From Methylobacterium tarhaniae (GTDB taxonomy: Bacteria; Pseudomonadota; Alphaproteobacteria; Rhizobiales; Beijerinckiaceae): a DNA stretch of 36,911 bases. This document shows positions 25,512-32,169 of the stretch, piece by piece. The number at the start of each line of letters is the position of its first letter. The first letter of the stretch is position 1. The position numbers and the translations under genes are program-made. The stretch covers positions 1 through 36,911 of the forward strand of contig NZ_LABZ01000067.1 of NCBI RefSeq assembly GCF_001043955.1, written 5' to 3'. Under the pieces are notes generated by a model. The model had not been told where the DNA came from, made no database searches, and saw only the letters and a list, made by a program, of their open reading frames with translations.

Positions 25512-27077
25512 GTGGCGCGGGGGTTTGTCAGCACTATCAATAAGATGGCTAAGGAAGCCGAGCGCGCTCGTAAGGCGCAGGAACGTACGCGAGTGAGATT
25601 TGCTAAATCTGCAGCACAACAAGCTAAGCAATTAAATAAAATAGAACGTCAATCTTACTACGAAGCAAGGCAGAATGAAGTTCGGATTGAGAACGAGAGA
25701 TTATCAGATGATATTTCTAAGTTGGGAAAAATACTTGATGATTCACTATTTAATATCATTTTGATAGATTTTGATCAGTATAAGAAAATTGTTACTGATA
25801 GTGATATTGATAGAGATCCAAAGCTGAGACTGCCACAAGTTCCCATGCTCGCAGCCTTATTGCCGAAGCCGCTTGGCTTTTTCGGAAGGTTGATACCTGG
25901 AGCTCAAGGCCGATATCGCAAGCTTGCCGCAAGCGCTGAAGCTGAGCACGCCGCCCTACTGAACAACTTCGAGGGGATCAGGAACCGCCGTACGTCTGCA
26001 TTGGCCGAGTTGCAGGCAGAGGCCGACCGCCACAACGCCGAGATCTCAGCGCTAAGGGACTCCTACAAGGCAGGCGAGGCAGAAGGCGTAATCGCCTACT
26101 TTGAGGCTGTTTTCCAGCGATCTGAGTACCCTGATTGCTTTGCTCATGAGCACAATATTGCATTCTTGCCAGAGTCCAACCAAATCGTGGTCGAATATGA
26201 AATTCCATCCATGGATGATGTTGTTCCGACTGTCGAAAAATATCGCTACGTAAAGTCAAACGACGAAATTGCAGAGACAAAACGCACTGAGAAATCACGA
26301 CAATCTTTATATGCGAGCGTTATTGCTCAAACGGCTCTGCGTCTCCTTCATGAGGTATTCGCGTCGGATGCGGAGCATATTGTCGAGGTTGCGGTGATCA
26401 ACATTTTCGTTTCAACGATCGACAAAGCTACCGGCCGTTCGATCCGTCCTTGTCTCGTCTCTGTCCGGTTGTCGGCCGAGCAGTTTGCAGAACTGCACCT
26501 TGAACGGGTTGAACCTGCTGCGTGCCTGAAGCAACTCCGTGCTAACGTCTCAAGTCACCCTTCTGAACTTGTGGCCGTGAAACCGATCATCGACATCAAT
26601 ATGGTCGATCGTCGTTTCATTGACGAAACCGACGTGCTCTCAACCCTCGACAGCCGTCCGAACCTAATGGAGCTGACGCCCAACGAGTTCGAGTCATTAA
26701 TCACCAACCTCTTCAAGGCTATGGGTCTTGAGGCACGACTGACGCAATCGTCGCGAGACGGCGGGGTCGATTGTGTAGCCTTCGATCAACGACCTATCTT
26801 CGGTGGTAAGGTTGTCATTCAGGCCAAGCGCTACAAGCACACGGTCGGCGTCAGTGCAGTTCGTGATCTATATGGAACCATGATGAACGAGGGTGCTTCG
26901 AAAGGTATTCTCGTTACTACAAGCGGGTATGGGAAGGCCGCTTTCGAATTTGCGAACGGCAAGCCAATCGAACTGATCAGCGGAGGCAATTTACTCTCGC
27001 TCCTATCTGAGCACGCCGGTATAGAAGCGAAGATCCAGGTGCCTGATACATGGATCGATCCGCCTTTACAGGGATAA
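25512..27077 (+). CDS. Coiled-coil protein with C-terminal Mrr-type restriction endonuclease domain
   Basis: A 521-residue protein. Residues 5-75 are a highly charged coiled coil (KEAERARKAQERTRVRFAKS). A hydrophobic stretch near 110-130 (MLAALLPKPLGFFGRLIPG) is followed by a second coiled coil at 140-185 and a middle mixed domain (200-370). The C-terminal 385-500 is a classical Mrr_cat PD-(D/E)XK fold: LTPNEFESLITNLFKAMG, then DGGVDCVAF with the metal-binding Asp (420) and VIQAKRYK with the QxK catalytic lysine (439). The GTG start has AGGAGG 6 nt upstream, which decides it. Mrr-type nucleases cleave DNA, often modified DNA. Codon use is more AT-rich in the first 300 bp than later. It is the likely effector of the pair with the upstream ATPase. 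Confidence 0.9.
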   Translation: MARGFVSTINKMAKEAERARKAQERTRVRFAKSAAQQAKQLNKIERQSYYEARQNEVRIENERLSDDISKLGKILDDSLFNIILIDFDQYKKIVTDSDIDRDPKLRLPQVPMLAALLPKPLGFFGRLIPGAQGRYRKLAASAEAEHAALLNNFEGIRNRRTSALAELQAEADRHNAEISALRDSYKAGEAEGVIAYFEAVFQRSEYPDCFAHEHNIAFLPESNQIVVEYEIPSMDDVVPTVEKYRYVKSNDEIAETKRTEKSRQSLYASVIAQTALRLLHEVFASDAEHIVEVAVINIFVSTIDKATGRSIRPCLVSVRLSAEQFAELHLERVEPAACLKQLRANVSSHPSELVAVKPIIDINMVDRRFIDETDVLSTLDSRPNLMELTPNEFESLITNLFKAMGLEARLTQSSRDGGVDCVAFDQRPIFGGKVVIQAKRYKHTVGVSAVRDLYGTMMNEGASKGILVTTSGYGKAAFEFANGKPIELISGGNLLSLLSEHAGIEAKIQVPDTWIDPPLQG

Positions 27078-27120
27078 GTGTATAAGCCGGCAACAAGGTC
27101 GCTCAGCCGACGACCTTGAA

Positions 27121-27147
27121 TGTCGGAAAACACCTGTTTCCCGGCAG
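27121..27147 (+). repeat. Palindromic boundary repeat, copy 3
   Basis: TGTCGGAAAACACCTGTTTC followed by CCGGCAG. The core CGGAAAACA/TGTTTCCCG has one mismatch. It starts 43 bp after the nuclease stop codon. Confidence 0.65.
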
Positions 27148-27168
27148 GTACCTCGATAATTGGTAGGC

Positions 27169-27196
27169 TATAGCTATCTGATAGCTACCAGTTATC
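27169..27196. repeat. TATCTGATAGCTA-family site A
   Basis: TAGCTATCTGATAGCTACCA is followed by GTTATC. This is the outermost left member of a family also found at 29985, 31122 and 31804. Confidence 0.7.
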
Positions 27197-27302
27197 GTTT
27201 CTTGGACTCTCTATGGCTAGGCTTCCTGGTAAGAGGAATGCTGCCCTGGCGGCTTTCGTCCCTCAGCCGAGTAGCAGTCGGGTAGCGACCGCAAAGCCTG
27301 AG

Positions 27303-27346
27303 CGGCGGGCCGGGGCGTTCCCTCCAGATGGAGACCCGGCCCGCCG
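27303..27346. repeat. Conserved stem-loop, copy 2
   Basis: CGGCGGGCCGGG pairs perfectly with CCCGGCCCGCCG, with an inner CTCC-AGAT-GGAG hairpin. Compared with copy 1 at 21018, several pairs differ on both sides while pairing is kept. Confidence 0.65.
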
Positions 27347-27444
27347 GCCTCGCTGAAGGGTGATCGGAACAGCAAGGCACCTGCACTTAGCAGCGACGCC
27401 TGGCGGTTGCACAGACATCCGTTGGGTTGTGACGCGGCGAGAGT

Positions 27445-27588
27445 CTACCGGAATGGGGTGGGGATCACGTCCTCGAGCGCGAAGAAGATCCCGACGAGCG
27501 CGATCACCAGGCCTGCCACGATCAGGCTCACGGTTCGGAGCGGCAGGATGCGCGCAGGCCCCTGCCGCCAGGGCTTGACCGGGCTCAC
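27445..27588 (-). CDS. Small single-pass membrane protein downstream of mucR-like gene
   Basis: A 47-residue protein from GTG at 27588. GGAG, formed at the end of the mucR-like coding sequence, stands 4 nt upstream, and the start is 2 bp after that gene's stop, so translation is likely coupled. It has a basic N-terminus (KPWRQGPARILPLR) and one hydrophobic span (TVSLIVAGLVIALVGIFFAL), then EDVIPTPFR. The N-terminus is predicted to face the cytoplasm. The function is unknown. Confidence 0.55.
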   Translation of the reverse strand: MSPVKPWRQGPARILPLRTVSLIVAGLVIALVGIFFALEDVIPTPFR

Positions 27589-27589
27589 G

Positions 27590-28096
27590 TCACTCCGCGG
27601 CGGTGGCAGTGGCCTTCTTCGGCCGGCCGCGGCGGGCCGGCGCAGGCTCGGCCGCTTGCGTCTCGGCTTCCACCTTCCGTGCTTCAGCTCGATCGCGCCG
27701 GATCTGGCCGAGGCCGAGGCTCTTGGCGAGTTCGGAGCGCTGGGCAGCGTAGGTGGCCGCGACCATCGGATAGTCGTGCGGCAGGCCCCACTTCTGGCGG
27801 TACTGGTCGGGGGTGAGGCCACGTATCGTCAGGTGGCGCTTGAGCGCCTTGTAGGGCTTGCCGTCCTCAAGGCTGATGATGTGATCCGGCGTGACCGTCT
27901 TGCGGATCGGGATGGGGGGCGTGGGCTTCTCGACCTCGGGCGCCGGTGGTGCAGTCAGCTTCGCCAGGGCCGCATGGGTTGCCGCGATGAGACCCGGCAG
28001 CTCGGATGCCCGGATGTTGTTCCTCGTGACGTAAGCGCCGACGATGGCGGCGGCGAGACCGATAAAATCGGCATCTTCCTGTATGACGTCATTCAT
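27590..28096 (-). CDS. MucR/Ros family transcriptional regulator, cysteine-less variant
   Basis: A 168-residue regulator. The MucR signature reads PIPIRKTVTPDHIISLEDGK then PYKALKRHLTIRGLTPDQYR and QKWGLPHDYPMVAATYAAQR. In classical Ros/MucR the finger is C-x2-C-x9-H-x3/4-H; here the first two positions are Ser and Asp and the last histidine region is TIR, so three of four zinc ligands are gone. The rest of the fold is kept, and metal-independent Ros homologues are known from Mesorhizobium. MucR proteins bind AT-rich DNA and repress surface polysaccharide, symbiosis or transferred genes. An AGG sits 4 nt before the ATG. The alanine-rich basic C-terminus (ARRGRPKKATATA) may add DNA contacts. 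Confidence 0.9.
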   Translation of the reverse strand: MNDVIQEDADFIGLAAAIVGAYVTRNNIRASELPGLIAATHAALAKLTAPPAPEVEKPTPPIPIRKTVTPDHIISLEDGKPYKALKRHLTIRGLTPDQYRQKWGLPHDYPMVAATYAAQRSELAKSLGLGQIRRDRAEARKVEAETQAAEPAPARRGRPKKATATAAE

Positions 28097-28491
28097 GTGC
28101 CTGGCCCGACTTGCTCGCCCTTGTGCTACTCTAAAATAACGGGCGATTGGTTGGATGGGTCAAGCCTTGTTGCGAGGCATCAGCACGTATTTCGTTTGAG
28201 CGTGGATTTCGAATGGACCGAGGCTGTTCGGCTTTCGATGACGGCTGAGTCGGGCGGGGTCACCTTTCAAGCAGATCGACTGGCTGTGTGATCGCTCGCT
28301 GCCGCGCTTGTCGAGCAGCGAGCACCAGGCGGTTTCATGATCGATCGCGCGGTGGCGCCTTGAAATTCGTTCCCTGACGCAGCGTGCGCGGGGACACATC
28401 GCGCCGGTTGGCAGTTCCCTATATTCAAATCATCGAAAAGCAGGCGGGCCGCAGACATAGGCCTGCACAGCACCAGGAGCCAGAATACCAT
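28097..28491. other. Divergent intergenic region between mucR-like and secreted-protein genes
   Basis: No additional gene is convincing. It should carry both promoters; the stretch around 28415-28440 (TTCCCTATATTCAAATCATC) is the most AT-rich and lies 50-75 bp before the start at 28492. Confidence 0.4.
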
Positions 28492-28758
28492 ATGAAGACC
28501 CGTATCGCTGCCGTCGTCACCGCGCTTGTCCTTGGCGTCGCCCCGATCTCGTCCGCCATGGCATTCGGCCCCGAGTTCCCGTTCGCGTCGTCCTCGCCCC
28601 GTGACGTCGAGACCACCGGTTCGATCGGTGGCCGCGCCAATACCAGCGTGCCGTTCTACGGCGCCTGCCCGATGAGCTCGGCCTCGGAGGGCAACGCCAA
28701 CCAGCAGAACTTCCCGGTCAAGCAGTACGGCCAGACCGCCGGCGGCCACCGCTGCTGA
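28492..28758 (+). CDS. Small secreted protein of unknown function
   Basis: An 88-residue protein with a clear signal peptide (MKTRIAAVVTALVLGVAPIS, cleavage after SSAMA near residue 25). The mature protein is short and rich in Gly, Ser, Pro and Asn (ETTGSIGGRANTSVPFYGA) with two cysteines, one near the middle and one as the last residue, that could pair. AGGAG lies about 11 nt upstream of the ATG. A repeat-poor disordered periplasmic protein is likely. It is followed 57 bp later by a 36-residue membrane peptide and a strong terminator, forming a short operon. Confidence 0.7.
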   Translation: MKTRIAAVVTALVLGVAPISSAMAFGPEFPFASSSPRDVETTGSIGGRANTSVPFYGACPMSSASEGNANQQNFPVKQYGQTAGGHRC

Positions 28759-28814
28759 CCAACGCGGCCACTGACAATCCTGGACCTGTGACCCCGAACG
28801 GAAAGAACTCGACG

Positions 28815-28925
28815 ATGAGCGACATGAAGCTTCTGCGCGCCGTGTCCTACGGCATGATCGGTGTCCTGGTCGGTGGCCTCGCCATGACGGTCGTGGGCAC
28901 TGCCAACGCCCTGATGGGTTTGTAA
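28815..28925 (+). CDS. 36-residue hydrophobic peptide
   Basis: A very short gene starting MSDMKLLRAVSYGMIG with a single hydrophobic span (GMIGVLVGGLAMTVVGTANA) that could be a membrane anchor or signal-peptide-like segment. GGAAAG is about 9 nt upstream. A strong terminator follows 10 bp after the stop, which supports this being the last translated frame of the transcript. The function is unknown. Confidence 0.55.
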   Translation: MSDMKLLRAVSYGMIGVLVGGLAMTVVGTANALMGL

Positions 28926-29232
28926 CAGAGACGGAAGGGCTGCCCGCGGGCGGCCCTTTTCCGCGTTACGAGGACTCTTCCCCGATCGGCCGCGCGTGTG
29001 CCCCTGCGCGGTGACAAGGTTCCGGCAACACCTCTTACGCCGTCATTCACTGCGCTTCTTAGCCTGCGGTTCAAGGATGTCCGGCATTCTGCCTTCGTGA
29101 TCTCGGGGCTGGGAGGCAGAACCTGAGGCAACCAGGCAATGACCTGGACGACAGAGCACCACGATACGGGAGATGGCCTCGTCCAGCTGGCAGCGACCGG
29201 CGGCGGGGCCTTCTATCGTGGAGCGGAGTGCT
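28926..29232. other. Terminator, then gene-free DNA
   Basis: Apart from the terminator at 28936 I see no gene or repeat in this stretch. Confidence 0.4.
28936..28960 (+). terminator. Intrinsic terminator of the small secreted-protein operon
   Basis: AGGGCTGCC pairs with GGCGGCCCT around a CGCG loop (one T-G wobble), followed by a run of T residues. It begins 11 bp after the preceding stop codon. Confidence 0.85.
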
Positions 29233-29667
29233 TCAGGTGGCTGGGTACGGCCCCTGGAACAGATCGCCCATGGCCTTGCGCCGGAACAGCGTGCGCCAGC
29301 GGCGGCGCTGATGCTCGTCGCGGTCGTGCAGCATGTGGCAGCGCTGGCAGAACGCCGCCAGGTTGGCGTCTTCGTTGTTGGCTGTGTCGTGATCGCGGTG
29401 AGCGGCGGCCAGCACCACCTTCGTGATCCGGACTCGGGCGAGCAGGTCCTCGTCACGCAGCCGCTGCCGGAGTCTGCGTCCCTGGCCGTCGCGCCAGCCT
29501 GATATCTCGGCATCCCACCACCGGCCGTCGCCGAGGTGGAAGACCCGCTGCAGGTGCGGACGGGCGCATTCCTCGCACCGGCCCCGGGCTCGGCGGAAGC
29601 GGATCGCTTCGGAGAGCTGAGGCCAGTCGATGGGATAGAAGAAGCGGTGCTCCGGCCGGATCGGCAT
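29233..29667 (-). CDS. HNH endonuclease family protein, copy 2
   Basis: A 144-residue paralogue of the protein at 19993-20427, differing at 14 positions. CEEC, AAAHRDHDTANN and CQRCHMLHDR are all intact, so both copies keep the zinc and metal ligands. The changes cluster in the linker (residues 53-80) and at the last few residues, while the catalytic third is nearly invariant, which suggests selection on the protein. It lies between the secreted-peptide operon and the partition locus. The target is unknown. Confidence 0.88.
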   Translation of the reverse strand: MPIRPEHRFFYPIDWPQLSEAIRFRRARGRCEECARPHLQRVFHLGDGRWWDAEISGWRDGQGRRLRQRLRDEDLLARVRITKVVLAAAHRDHDTANNEDANLAAFCQRCHMLHDRDEHQRRRWRTLFRRKAMGDLFQGPYPAT

Positions 29668-30009
29668 CCCTGCTCCCCGACTCGGCGGGCCTCCATGCTG
29701 AAGGAGAGCCTATCAGGCTCTACGGTTAAGCCTACCTTGCCGGATGGGCCTGCGGGCTTCGGCACGACCCTGCCTCATAGGGCCCTCGTGGCTGGGAGGC
29801 ACCCGCCAAGCGACCTCGCGGCTATTCAAGCCCTTGGATCGTCGCTCGACGTCCTGCTGGCCGCCGAACGCGCTGCCGAGTGCCACCGGTGATCGTCAGC
29901 AAGGCGCTGAGCGATCTCGCGATACGGAGGCACGCTCGGATAGCCGGGAACATATGGATGCTGAAACAGGCACTTATCTAAAAAGTATCTGATAGCTACC
30001 AGTTAGCTA
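29668..30009. other. Gene-free stretch upstream of the HNH gene
   Basis: The first 40-60 bp still resemble the DNA upstream of HNH copy 1 (CCTGCTCC, CCGACTC, GGTTAAGC words). A forward frame ending at 29892 (DLAAIQALGSSLDVLLAAER) reads like protein but has no start signal. The TATCTGATAGCTA site B begins at 29985. Confidence 0.4.
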
Positions 30010-30021
30010 TCAGATAGATTT
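29985..30021. repeat. TATCTGATAGCTA-family site B
   Basis: TATCTGATAGCTA and TAGCTATCAGATA form a perfect 13-bp inverted repeat around CCAGT. The right arm overlaps the stop codon of the gene at 30010-30378. It may act both as a protein-binding site and as a 3'-end hairpin. Confidence 0.75.
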
Positions 30022-30378
30022 TCCATGCTCACGCTGCAGTAGCTCCGTCGCCCGCTCGAACGCCTCGCCGAAGCCCCAGCCGTTCGCGTCCGCGACTGCC
30101 GTGAAGGCGTCGATCGCTTCCTGCTTGGTCTTGATGTTGAACTGGACGTTGCGGCCGGTCCGGCGGCGACGCTGCTGCTTCGGCTGCGGCGTGTCTGGCT
30201 TCGCCTCAGCCTTCACGGGCTCACGGCTCTTGAAGCCGGCCGCCTCAGCCGCCTCCTTCACCACTGACGGCTTCGGTTTGTCACTGGCCGGCTTACCCTT
30301 GGCCTTAGCCCAGGCAGCCGGATCGAAGCTGTCCAACTCGTCCCCGAAGCCGAGCGGAGCGCGTTCCTTGGCGGTCAT
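30010..30378 (-). CDS. Partition partner protein (ParB-like/stability determinant, ribbon-helix-helix-like)
   Basis: A 122-residue protein. The first 70 residues are charged and Pro/Lys-rich (probably disordered). The C-terminal part RRRTGRNVQFNIKTKQEAID followed by AFTAVADANGWGFGEAFERA has the strand-helix-helix pattern of ribbon-helix-helix DNA-binding proteins. Its ATG overlaps the parA stop (ATGA), so the two are translated together, the standard order ParA then small centromere-binding protein. It is the likely binder of the TATCTGATAGCTA sites that lie at its 3' end and upstream of parA. Confidence 0.75.
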   Translation of the reverse strand: MTAKERAPLGFGDELDSFDPAAWAKAKGKPASDKPKPSVVKEAAEAAGFKSREPVKAEAKPDTPQPKQQRRRRTGRNVQFNIKTKQEAIDAFTAVADANGWGFGEAFERATELLQREHGKSI

Positions 30379-31064
30379 CAGGCGACCTCTCTCGCGGCTG
30401 CAGCCGCCTTAAGCTTCGCTACCACCTCGCCGGCGAACTCGCGGGCATTCTGGATTGCCTTGTCGAGGTTGCTGACCTGCGTGGCGGTGAGGTCCGAGAG
30501 CGTGCCGCCGTAGTCGAACAGGTCGCGGAAAGCGGCACGTTCGACGATCGCGGTTTCGAAGATCTCGATGCCTCCTGTCCTGAGCTGCTCCGACACGTTG
30601 CGGAGCGCGCGCGATGGGATCGCCGCGCTCGTGCGGGTCAGGACAACCGCATGCGGAATTTTGCGCCTCGACATCTTCTCCTGGTTGCGGATCAGACGGA
30701 TCGTCTTGGCACCGCCCTTGGCATCCATCGAGGAGCCCTGGATCGGGATCACGACCAGGTCGGACATGCCGATTGCGTTCGAGACCATCAAGCTTGCCGT
30801 ACCCTCGAGGTCCACGATCACGAACTGTGACGCTTCCTCCGCGGCTTCGATCGCGTCGACTACGCTATCCTCTGTCACGTCGCCGACGATCACGATGTTG
30901 TCCGGCTTCCCTGGCAGCTTCGCCCACTGCGAAATCCACCGCTCGGGATCGGCATCGATGATCGTGACGGCGGCGCCTCGGGCGGCGAGTTCAGTCGCAA
31001 GCAGCAGCGCCGAGGTGGTTTTCCCAGCCCCGCCCTTTGGATTGGCGAAGGATATGACTGGCAT
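30378..31064 (-). CDS. parA: ParA family partition ATPase
   Basis: A 228-residue Walker-type ATPase. The deviant Walker A is [10 protein letters not shown] (residues 10-19, with the ParA signature lysine), Walker A' is [13 protein letters not shown] and Walker B is [10 protein letters not shown]. It is small (type Ib/VirC1-like), with no N-terminal DNA-binding domain, so an adaptor is needed for DNA recognition. The start is set at the second ATG, 7 nt after AGGA. ParA drives segregation of low-copy plasmids or integrated elements. It is coupled to the downstream partner by an ATGA overlap. The TATCTGATAGCTA cluster C lies just upstream and is a likely autoregulatory operator/centromere. Confidence 0.92.
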   Translation of the reverse strand: MPVISFANPKGGAGKTTSALLLATELAARGAAVTIIDADPERWISQWAKLPGKPDNIVIVGDVTEDSVVDAIEAAEEASQFVIVDLEGTASLMVSNAIGMSDLVVIPIQGSSMDAKGGAKTIRLIRNQEKMSRRKIPHAVVLTRTSAAIPSRALRNVSEQLRTGGIEIFETAIVERAAFRDLFDYGGTLSDLTATQVSNLDKAIQNAREFAGEVVAKLKAAAAAREVA

Positions 31065-31121
31065 GAGCATTTCCTACGCGATTGAAATTCCAGGCGGAAT
31101 GCCATTCGATCACAAACACCG

Positions 31122-31180
31122 TAGCAGATAGCTAACGGCTAGCGAAGCCCTATCTGATAGCTACCAGATAGCTATCTGAC
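31122..31180. repeat. TATCTGATAGCTA-family cluster C
   Basis: Several half-sites are packed here: AGATAGCTAACGGCTAGC, then TATCTGATAGCTACCAG and ATAGCTATCTGAC. The cluster sits between divergent parA and parD, about 60 bp from the ParA start and 90 bp from the ParD start. Confidence 0.75.
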
Positions 31181-31266
31181 GGCTTGAGAGAGTACTGTCG
31201 AGTTTCGCGGACAGCTTGATGGCGGGTCTAATATTTTTTGGTATAAGGTGGTATCGGGAGGTGGCC

Positions 31267-31518
31267 ATGGCAAAAAACACATCCGTCACGTTGGGTGACC
31301 ATTTCACGGGGTTCATCGACCGCCAGGTCGAAGCGGGTCGCTATGGTTCGGCGAGTGAGGTGGTACGGGCGGGCTTGCGGCTGCTCGAAGAGCATGAGGC
31401 CAAAGTTCAGGCTCTCCAGGCCGCGATCCAGGCCGGCGAGGAGTCTGGACCGGCGACCGCCTTCGATTTCGATGCGTTCATCGCCAGCAAACGCGCGCCT
31501 GTGTCAGAGCCGCAATGA
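31267..31518 (+). CDS. parD: ParD-type antitoxin
   Basis: An 83-residue antitoxin. The N-terminal TSVTLGDHFTGFIDRQVEAG is the strand and first helix of a ribbon-helix-helix dimer, continued by YGSASEVVRAGLRLLEEHE, a near-perfect ParD signature. The C-terminal tail (GEESGPATAFDFDAFIASKR) is the toxin-wrapping region. GGGAGG is 7 nt before the ATG, 51 nt inside the longest frame. It overlaps parE by four bases (ATGA). As a repressor of its own promoter it would act at DNA near the cluster C sites. Confidence 0.95.
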   Translation: MAKNTSVTLGDHFTGFIDRQVEAGRYGSASEVVRAGLRLLEEHEAKVQALQAAIQAGEESGPATAFDFDAFIASKRAPVSEPQ

Positions 31519-31808
31519 GCGGCTACGTCCTTACGCCGGCAGCCCAGGCGGATGTTGCCGAGATCTGGGATTACACAGCAGAGCGGTGGAGCCGGGAACA
31601 GGCAACAGCCTACATCCGTGCCATTCAGGAGGCCTGCGAGGGTTTGGCCTCCGGCATGCGGATCAGCCGGCCGGTCGATGTGAAACCTGGATATCTCAAA
31701 ACCAACGTCAAATCGCACTTCATCATATTCAGGCGGGACGACGCTGGGCTGGTTACCGTGGTTCGCATTCTGCACAGCCGCATGGATGTGGAGCGACATC
31801 TCCGATAG
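31515..31808 (+). CDS. parE: ParE-type toxin
   Basis: A 97-residue RelE/ParE superfamily toxin. Family features are VLTPAAQADVAEIWDYTAER (4-23), MRISRPVDVKPGYLKTNVKS and HFIIFRRDDAGLVTVVRILH followed by SRMDVERHL. ParE toxins poison DNA gyrase. It is translated from ATGA overlapping parD. Its TAG stop is the first part of repeat site D. With parA and its partner it forms a stabilisation block. Confidence 0.95.
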   Translation: MSGYVLTPAAQADVAEIWDYTAERWSREQATAYIRAIQEACEGLASGMRISRPVDVKPGYLKTNVKSHFIIFRRDDAGLVTVVRILHSRMDVERHLR

Positions 31809-31846
31809 CTATCAGCTACCATATAGCTATCTGATAGCTACTAGAT
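31804..31846. repeat. TATCTGATAGCTA-family site D
   Basis: GATAGCTATCAGCTACC is followed by ATAGCTATCTGATAGCTAC and TAGAT. The repeat begins inside the parE stop codon, just as site B overlaps the stop of the ParB-like gene. Confidence 0.7.
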
Positions 31847-31944
31847 AATATGGATCATGTGCGGGGCTTGGTTGGTCATGCCGTTTCCGAGGGAGCCGCT
31901 CCGGCCGTTCGGTAAAGGGCGTTTTCGAAAGCATGAGGAGGAGC

Positions 31945-32169
31945 ATGTCCGACCTTCCGTTCCTCTCGCCTCCATGGCGCTGGATGGCCGAGACGATCGC
32001 GAAGTACTCGCTCCACTTTGCGTCGCTCGATGATGTGCCCCCTGAACTACGCGGGCTGGCCCTTGATCGAGTCGGCACAGTGATGAGAGTGCTGGGTGCA
32101 GCGCTACCAGAGGGATGGCGCGAGGCTCTGGCGCAGCAATGCGGCTGGGAGCCAGAGAGCAACCCCTGA
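31945..32169 (+). CDS. Small protein of unknown function
   Basis: A 74-residue protein starting MSDLPFLSPPWRWMAE with GAGGAG 3-4 nt before the ATG. Predicted helices are WMAETIAKYSLHFAS, PPELRGLALDRVGTVMRVLG and GWREALAQQ. Soluble, no cysteine cluster beyond a single residue. It lies 98 bp beyond site D. The family is not recognised; the position next to a TA/partition block suggests plasmid accessory function. Confidence 0.6.
   Translation: MSDLPFLSPPWRWMAETIAKYSLHFASLDDVPPELRGLALDRVGTVMRVLGAALPEGWREALAQQCGWEPESNP

Larger units (their letters stand above)
27078..27444. other. Junction between the defence-like unit and the plasmid-like region
   Basis: There is no gene here. In order it holds palindromic repeat 3 (27121), the first TATCTGATAGCTA site (27169) and the second copy of the conserved stem-loop (27303). 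Confidence 0.6.

Noticed and set aside
22867..27147. Ends of a recombinase-in-trio (RIT) element or integron attC sites
   Set aside because: No tyrosine recombinase or IntI gene is in the window, and the palindrome lacks the attC core-site layout; only the neutral description as boundary repeats is justified.
28160..28399. A 79-codon frame on the - strand
   Set aside because: It has no ribosome binding site and a basic, irregular composition; it is probably non-coding promoter DNA between two genes.
27169..31846. A CRISPR array from the spaced TATCTGATAGCTA repeats
   Set aside because: The repeats are few, irregularly spaced by kilobases and separated by genes; no cas gene is present.
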